From: Dimorphilus gyrociliatus
Taxonomy: Eukaryota; Annelida; Polychaeta; Dinophilidae
Length of the DNA: 64,000 nucleotides
Direction of reading: 5' to 3'
NCBI GenBank assembly: GCA_904063045.1
Contig: CAJFCJ010000015.1
Span: 1,061,034 to 1,125,033 of the forward strand
The notes below the pieces were generated by a model. It saw nothing but the letters and a program-made list of their open reading frames with translations. It did not search any database and was not told where the DNA came from. Shown here piece after piece: positions 58,631 through 64,000 of this stretch. Position numbers and translations under genes: made by a program. How positions within the stretch are numbered: position 1 is the stretch's first letter; each line of letters begins with the position of its first letter.

Positions 58631-59686
58631 TTATTATAATATGTATAGTTTATCAAACTTTAAGCCTATATTTGTTTGTTAATTTATTGTTCAATTATAA
58701 TATATCCATTCGTGAAAAGGCTGTTTATAGATATAAGAAAGTATTGTGTAATATTGATATAGGAGTATTCTCTCTTCTAATTCACCTTATCACCTTAGCT
58801 GATCCTAAGACTCTACTCTTTTTTACGCTGAATATTTAAGGCGGTTGGCCTATAACTAGAGCAATTCCGAAGACTCTTCTTTATAACAATACTCGACAAA
58901 CTAAGTCAAAAATGGGAACGAAAAGAAATAATTTATAAAGAAAAGATGTAGGGAAAAAGAAAAAATACTGTATACGTTATATTATCATACGTCTGAGTGT
59001 AAAGAGGGAGGAGTTTAGGCCTATAACGATGGGAAAAAAATATTTTTAAGTAAAATCACACAAAAAAGAATTACTTTCTCATGACTTTTAGTTCTCCTTA
59101 TCTTTTTAACTTGATCTAAAAAAGATTTCTAAAGTTAATAATCATTTGCTCAGCTTGTAACAATCTCACTTGGATAATCTCTATAATAAGTAATAAGCTT
59201 TATTTTTCTTTTTACAAATAGTAGATTAGAAGAGAGAAAAGTAAATATTTCAAATGACTATATGTGTTGATTAAGGGAATAATGTTAGAAAAACATTAAA
59301 ACTAGACCAAAGAGAACGCTGACGGCTATTTCAATCAAGCGAAACATTAGAGTTATACAGATAATGTTTATATTTCTGTTTTTTTTTCTTTGCAACTTTC
59401 TAACGAAGGTTCTATTCTTTCATTTCTAAAATAAAATGATATAGTAAGATTTTGTTGATAAAAACAATATAATTTAATAAAAAAAGGTCATTGTCATTGT
59501 TCAATATATTTCAGTAAAAAGTGTTAAAACGCAAAAATTTTACGATGCTTTGTATAAAAAAAAATAATCTCAGACTAAGAAAAATATTTTGAAAAACGTA
59601 TGCGTATATATATAAATATAAGGCTATATATATATATATATATATATATGAATCTATACATTTATTTATCAAGTTTATATCTTCCT
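58631..59686. other. Convergent intergenic spacer CNGK-IQSEC
   Basis: About 1 kb, AT-rich, with TA-rich repeats at about 59604-59650. 3' UTRs of both genes; no coding exon. Confidence 0.5.
59604..59649. repeat. TA-rich simple repeat
   Basis: Alternating TA tract interrupted by short A and GGC stretches, in the spacer just beyond the IQSEC 3' end. Confidence 0.7.
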
Positions 59687-62600
59687 CTAAATGGATACTT
59701 TGCTAGCACTCCTAGGAGTAGCGGCGGATGTAAATGTTGAATTTGATGATGGACTTGTATACAACGTATCACTAGAGGGCGCCGTTATTCGATTAAAAAC
59801 CATTTGCTGATAAAGGAAATAAATTATTTATTAAGAAAGGAAAATTATTTTTGATTTATATACTTACTTGAACACCGCTATCAAAGGATCCTCTTGATTC
59901 AGGATTTGAGACTGGTCTTGCAGCACCGTTGCTAAAAGGAGGATGAAGAACTAAGTCGTATTCAACAATACCAGAGTCATGGGAATATCTGTTCGCATCT
60001 ATCCTTAAAGCTTCCATTTCCCCAACTTCCGCTATGGCTTCGGCCACATCTCTAAAGAATCGTTCTTTGTCGTGAGCGTTCTTGGCCACAAAAGCCATAA
60101 TGGGTTTATCTCCATTTTCAACTAATCGAAGTCCGTGCTCGAAATGAATTGATTCAAAATTCTCTATTCGAACTCCTAACAATGATTGAGCTGATTTAAA
60201 AGTGTATTGTGTTCTTCCCTTCTTTCCCTTCGATACCAACTTAGCAACAAGCAGCAAGTCATTGAAAAGGAATACCTCGCGTTGACTTAGTTTATCTTTC
60301 TTTTTTCCTGCTGCGTCTTGCAACTGAAACAATCTGCAATAGCAGACTAATCTACGATGTGGTACTGCAAGGGTGGGCGGACGTTCATTGTTCTTTCCGA
60401 CTAGGAGAGATTGTTCAATTTTTGTAACTTGAGTGACATGATCAATACCTTTTAGGGTAAGAGAAAAGGCGCTAATAGAATTATCTTTCTAAAAATAATT
60501 TATTCTTACCAGGTTTTAATTGTTGAGCTGAAATTCTTTCATAAATTTCTCTTAAAAGGTTCATATCAAAGTCAGCACCACCATCGCATCCTTTCAAATT
60601 GGAAATAAATTCTTCTTTCTTCATTTTTCTATGCGTTTTCCTTTGTACAGCTACTTTATGTAGATCGGTATTTAACATAATAATTGCATACGATAAGACA
60701 AATAGTCCATCAGCACCAGATCGTAACTTGTTTGTTAATTGATCATTGCATTCGGCATAGCGTTGAGCAAACGCCTCTAAAAGTCTTTCAATCTTGTGAG
60801 CTTCTGATGGGAGTGAAACGTAAGAGTGTAAGGCTCTTAGGGCAACATCTAACGCTAAATTCGAAAAGTTCATAATGAGGAGTAGACATCTTAGAACCTT
60901 AGCACCTTCTGGTGTACCCAGATATTCACCAATCATTTGTTTACTTAAACCTTTTCTATGTAATAGAAACTTGGCCGTATTAGCCTCGTCGTTGGGTCTT
61001 AAAAAATTATGTTCAATTAAATGTTTTATACCCTTTTCGGGTTTCTTATTAAATAAGTTTAAACCAATTCTATATAATCGTTTTTTATCGATTTCGCTTA
61101 TCTCTCTATCGTCTTCGGATGTTCTTGGCGAGTTATACGTATACTTCAGAGTACTCGAAGCGTCAGAGCTGGTTTCTCCAGCCTCAGTACTTGTTCTGTC
61201 TGCAGTTTCTGGCGAGGAGCTCTTTCGCTTCCAAATGGGTGAAGGACTCTGACTATCCCGTTTCTTTCTTAGGTAAACAGATGTATTATTATAAACCTTT
61301 TCTTCTCTAGACTCTCCAACTGGACTTTGTATAATTAGTGATTCTACTTGTGTCCTTTCCTCTTTAAATACTGTTTCGTATTCGTCCGAAGACTCAATTA
61401 CGTCTCCCAGCGCTGTATAAAACAATAATCTATAAATATACAGTGTACTGTATATGTTTAATAATAAAACGAAACTCGGAAAAATAAAAAAGAAAATAGT
61501 TCGTATTCTCCTAAAAATAATTGGCTTGAAACAAAACTGGTCAGTTAATTTACAAAAGGATTTTATCACGTCAAATACAAAAACGTACAGTTAAGTGTAA
61601 AGTACATTGTATTTATATTTAATATATTTACATATTATCTGACTTACTGTGTCCTTTGAAAATTCAATACATAAAAGCTAACACATAATATGAAGGTAAA
61701 ACAATTTAAATATACAAAACAATAAATAAAAAAAAGTGAAAACCCTTTGAAAATAAATAACCTGCCATAACCGGCTGACTGAGACAAGGAAAGTAATGCA
61801 TCATTACTGAGCTGAGTAAACCAACGTACTAGAATACGAAATCGATCGATGTATTTTTTTCTCTCTTTTTTTTTTTCATTTGACTTTAAAGTCGTGTTAC
61901 TTATCAAATAATATTGATTTTGTTTATGTTTCCTTTCCGTATTATAAATTGTTTAATAGTAGTTATAAAATAAAAAATAAAAATAGATTACTTATTATAA
62001 CAAAGCATTACATGTATTGTTAAATTTAGTCTATTAAAATATAAAACTATATATTAGTATATATAAATTTATACTAAGTATATATTATATATAATGTATA
62101 TATAAACATGTATATTCAACATATTTATTTTATTTTATATGAGATATTTATATAGAAAGCGTGCTGATTAATGGAATATACGTTTCTAGTGTTCATAACC
62201 TATTTTATAAATTTATATATGCTCTATATCTCCTAAAAGAATGACAAGTGAGACAAATCTATTAGTGCATTTTCATTCTATAGATATTGGCTTATCCTTT
62301 ATCTGAAGTATTTCATTAAAAAAGCATTTTCAATAAGTCTCTTTCCCGTGAAGATGGGATTATTAAGTTAAAAGCTAAAATCATTACTTATTTGTTTTTC
62401 AACTATTCGTATTAATATTAAATATTTCAACAAGTTGAAGTACACATATAGAAATAAATGGAGGGTAAACACTTACTTTCTATATTATTCTCGGAATTAT
62501 TCATATTTTCGTTAGTACTCATTAACCTCCTCTCTCCATTTAGGCTTACTGAACGTAATCTTCTAAAATTTTTTGCCAACTGGTAAGATCTGAATGCGTG

Positions 62601-62844
62601 TTGGATGACTTTTGCGGCATCTCCTGCTGCTTTTCTTCCTCCATATTTCTTCTCTAGCATTTCTACTCTAGCGTTCTCGAGATCTTGCGATAATTCATAA
62701 CCTGTAGGCCATACTCTGTTGTTCTCTTCGACTTTATCTTCAGTAATTTTGTACGACCAGTATCTCGTCAGAGTTTTTGGCGTTGGTATGCAAGACGTCG
62801 ACCGACACTGATTAGGTAAAGGAACTGATAGAGGGGGTTTTATT
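59687..62844 (-). CDS. IQSEC: IQ motif and SEC7 domain-containing Arf-GEF (5' end not found)
   Basis: IQSEC/BRAG proteins exchange GDP for GTP on Arf6 at synapses and adhesion sites (Drosophila schizo/loner). In-phase exons: 62844-62477, 61412-60510, 60448-59868, 59806-59687. The first has WPTGYELSQDLENARVEMLE and an IQ motif (AAKVIQHAFRSYQLAKNFRR). The second has a Ser/Pro-rich region, then Sec7: KPEKGIKHLIEHNFLR, KGLSKQMIGEYLGTPEGAKV (catalytic glutamic finger), DGLFVLSYAIIMLNTDLHKV. The third has a PH domain (VPHRRLVCYCRLFQLQDAAG, REVFLFNDLLLVAKL, AIAEVGEMEALRID). The last exon is a short Ser/Thr-rich tail ending KVSI. Vertebrate tails are much longer and proline-rich. No start ATG precedes the acceptor at 62845-62847, so earlier coding exons lie beyond the window or were not recognised. 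Confidence 0.94.
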
Positions 62845-64000
62845 CTGCAAATGGAAAATTGAATAATTAATAAGAGAAATTCTGCTTCCCATTATAAATA
62901 CATATAAGCTAATAATAATTTAGATAACTTGCAATAGTCAAATCAGCAATTCAAAGAGCACAATAGTATCCACAAAACATTACTTTAACATATATATTTT
63001 TCTTATTTATTTTTCTTTAACTTGATAAAGTCTTTAAAAACAAGCTATTAGTGTATTCAATATTACCAATTTTATTCTTTTAAGTTTGCTAAAAGTATAT
63101 AAAGCCTATTGGACTGAAGCTTTTGTGCAAATAGGACAATCCCAAATAGTTTATTAAAATGGTAATATAGCAAAATAAAAAAAAATAGCGAGAAAAAAAA
63201 ACTACCTCATTTTCTTAAACTACAATATACACTAAGAAGATTAAAAATTTTCACGTAGCTAGTTTTAAGTCAAGCGTGAAATTTGTCTTACCAAAATTAA
63301 CTATTGAAAATCCTTCTGTTATAAATAACATTTTTTTTATATACTAATATACTTTTATGTATATATTAGTATATATATCTTTTCATCTTACAAATCTAAT
63401 AAGAAAAATTCTTCAATATACATTCCAAAACTGGAATGCAGATATAGAATAAACTAATCTCTAATAACTTGTTTACCTTGAACACGCTCTATAAATATAA
63501 TTAAGTAAAAAATAATCAAGGATCATATGTTGAGCTTCATTATTGTGTTATTTTTAACACATACGATATAAAAATATATTGCACTTAGTATATAAAACTA
63601 TTACATAATACTTGTATAAAGCTATTAGAGAAAATAAAATTCTCATCTAATTAAAAGTAGCTTTATCAAATAAACACTTGACTATTCTTAAAGACAAGAG
63701 ATTGCGTTGAGAAGAACCACATGTTTAAACAAATGTTGCTACACATTTGTTTACGGAAAACTGCAAATATTTAGCGCTGGCATCTGTCCAGATATAATAA
63801 AATCACGGATGTCTCTTTGTTTTGATAATAGTCTTAAACTTATTAAATTTTGACGAAAACCTGAGATATTGTTTTAAATAAATTCGTCTATCCCCCGGTC
63901 CTATTTATTAAATAGGTTTATTCATTAGATAAAAGTAAGAATTATTGTTATCAATTATGAAATAAGATAAACTCCTAAAGTCATTAAACTAGGAAATAAG
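62845..64000. other. Probable IQSEC 5' intron/flank
   Basis: AT-rich sequence upstream of the first recognised IQSEC exon. I find no convincing coding exon, RNA gene or mobile element; it is most likely intron. Confidence 0.45.

Overview
The window is AT-rich eukaryotic (metazoan) DNA. Genes carry short GT-AG introns, mostly about 45-90 nt, and lie close together on both strands. I recognise about 24 protein-coding loci and no rRNA, tRNA, CRISPR or bacterial-type operon. The gene set (IFT46, a four-repeat CNGK-type channel, macroH2A, a PGC-1-family protein, TSSK, TP53INP, C19orf12, Aven, a SOCS-box ankyrin protein) is animal. The compact layout, the low GC and the presence of CNGK suggest a small-genome marine invertebrate, for example a dinophilid annelid. 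That assignment is inference, not proof.

Layout: 1-786 PDZ protein 3' end (+); 1127-3395 EMC7 (-) with a complete rhodopsin-like GPCR (1972-3017, +) inside its first intron; 3511-5741 IFT46 (+), divergent from EMC7 across about 115 bp; 6501-9475 eIF3c (+); 9836-10750 SOSS-B (+); 11038-11890 Aven-like (+); 13555-14754 ankyrin/SOCS-box protein (+), whose stop region overlaps that of intronless macroH2A (14749-15882, -); two orphan minus-strand genes (16140-16916, 17948-18432); C6orf120/UPF0669 (-), TP53INP (-), C19orf12 (+); a second, divergent HADHA-like gene (24758-28048, +); TSSK-like kinase (-) and PPM1H/J/M phosphatase (+), head to head; HADHB (32200-34897, -) and HADHA (35428-38701, +), head to head; WDTC1 (-), FBH1 helicase (-), PGC-1-family coactivator (-), TMEM201/Samp1 (+); a CNGK-type channel of about 2,508 residues (50450-58630, +); and the 3' part of IQSEC Arf-GEF (59687-62844, -), whose 5' end is not found.

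The best functional story is a mitochondrial beta-oxidation locus. HADHA and HADHB share a roughly 530-bp intergenic region, as the human pair does. Upstream on the + strand lies a second, full-length HADHA-like gene. It keeps both hydratase glutamates but has lost the NAD-binding GxGxxG motif and the NTS active-site serine of the dehydrogenase half. A second highlight is the single-chain four-repeat K+-type CNG channel. All eleven exons join in phase, and its fourth cyclic-nucleotide-binding domain lacks the phosphate-binding arginine. CNGK, TSSK and IFT46 are all associated with sperm or cilia in other animals.

Exon borders were set by hand from GT/AG sites, reading frame and remembered family conservation. 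No alignment or database search was run.
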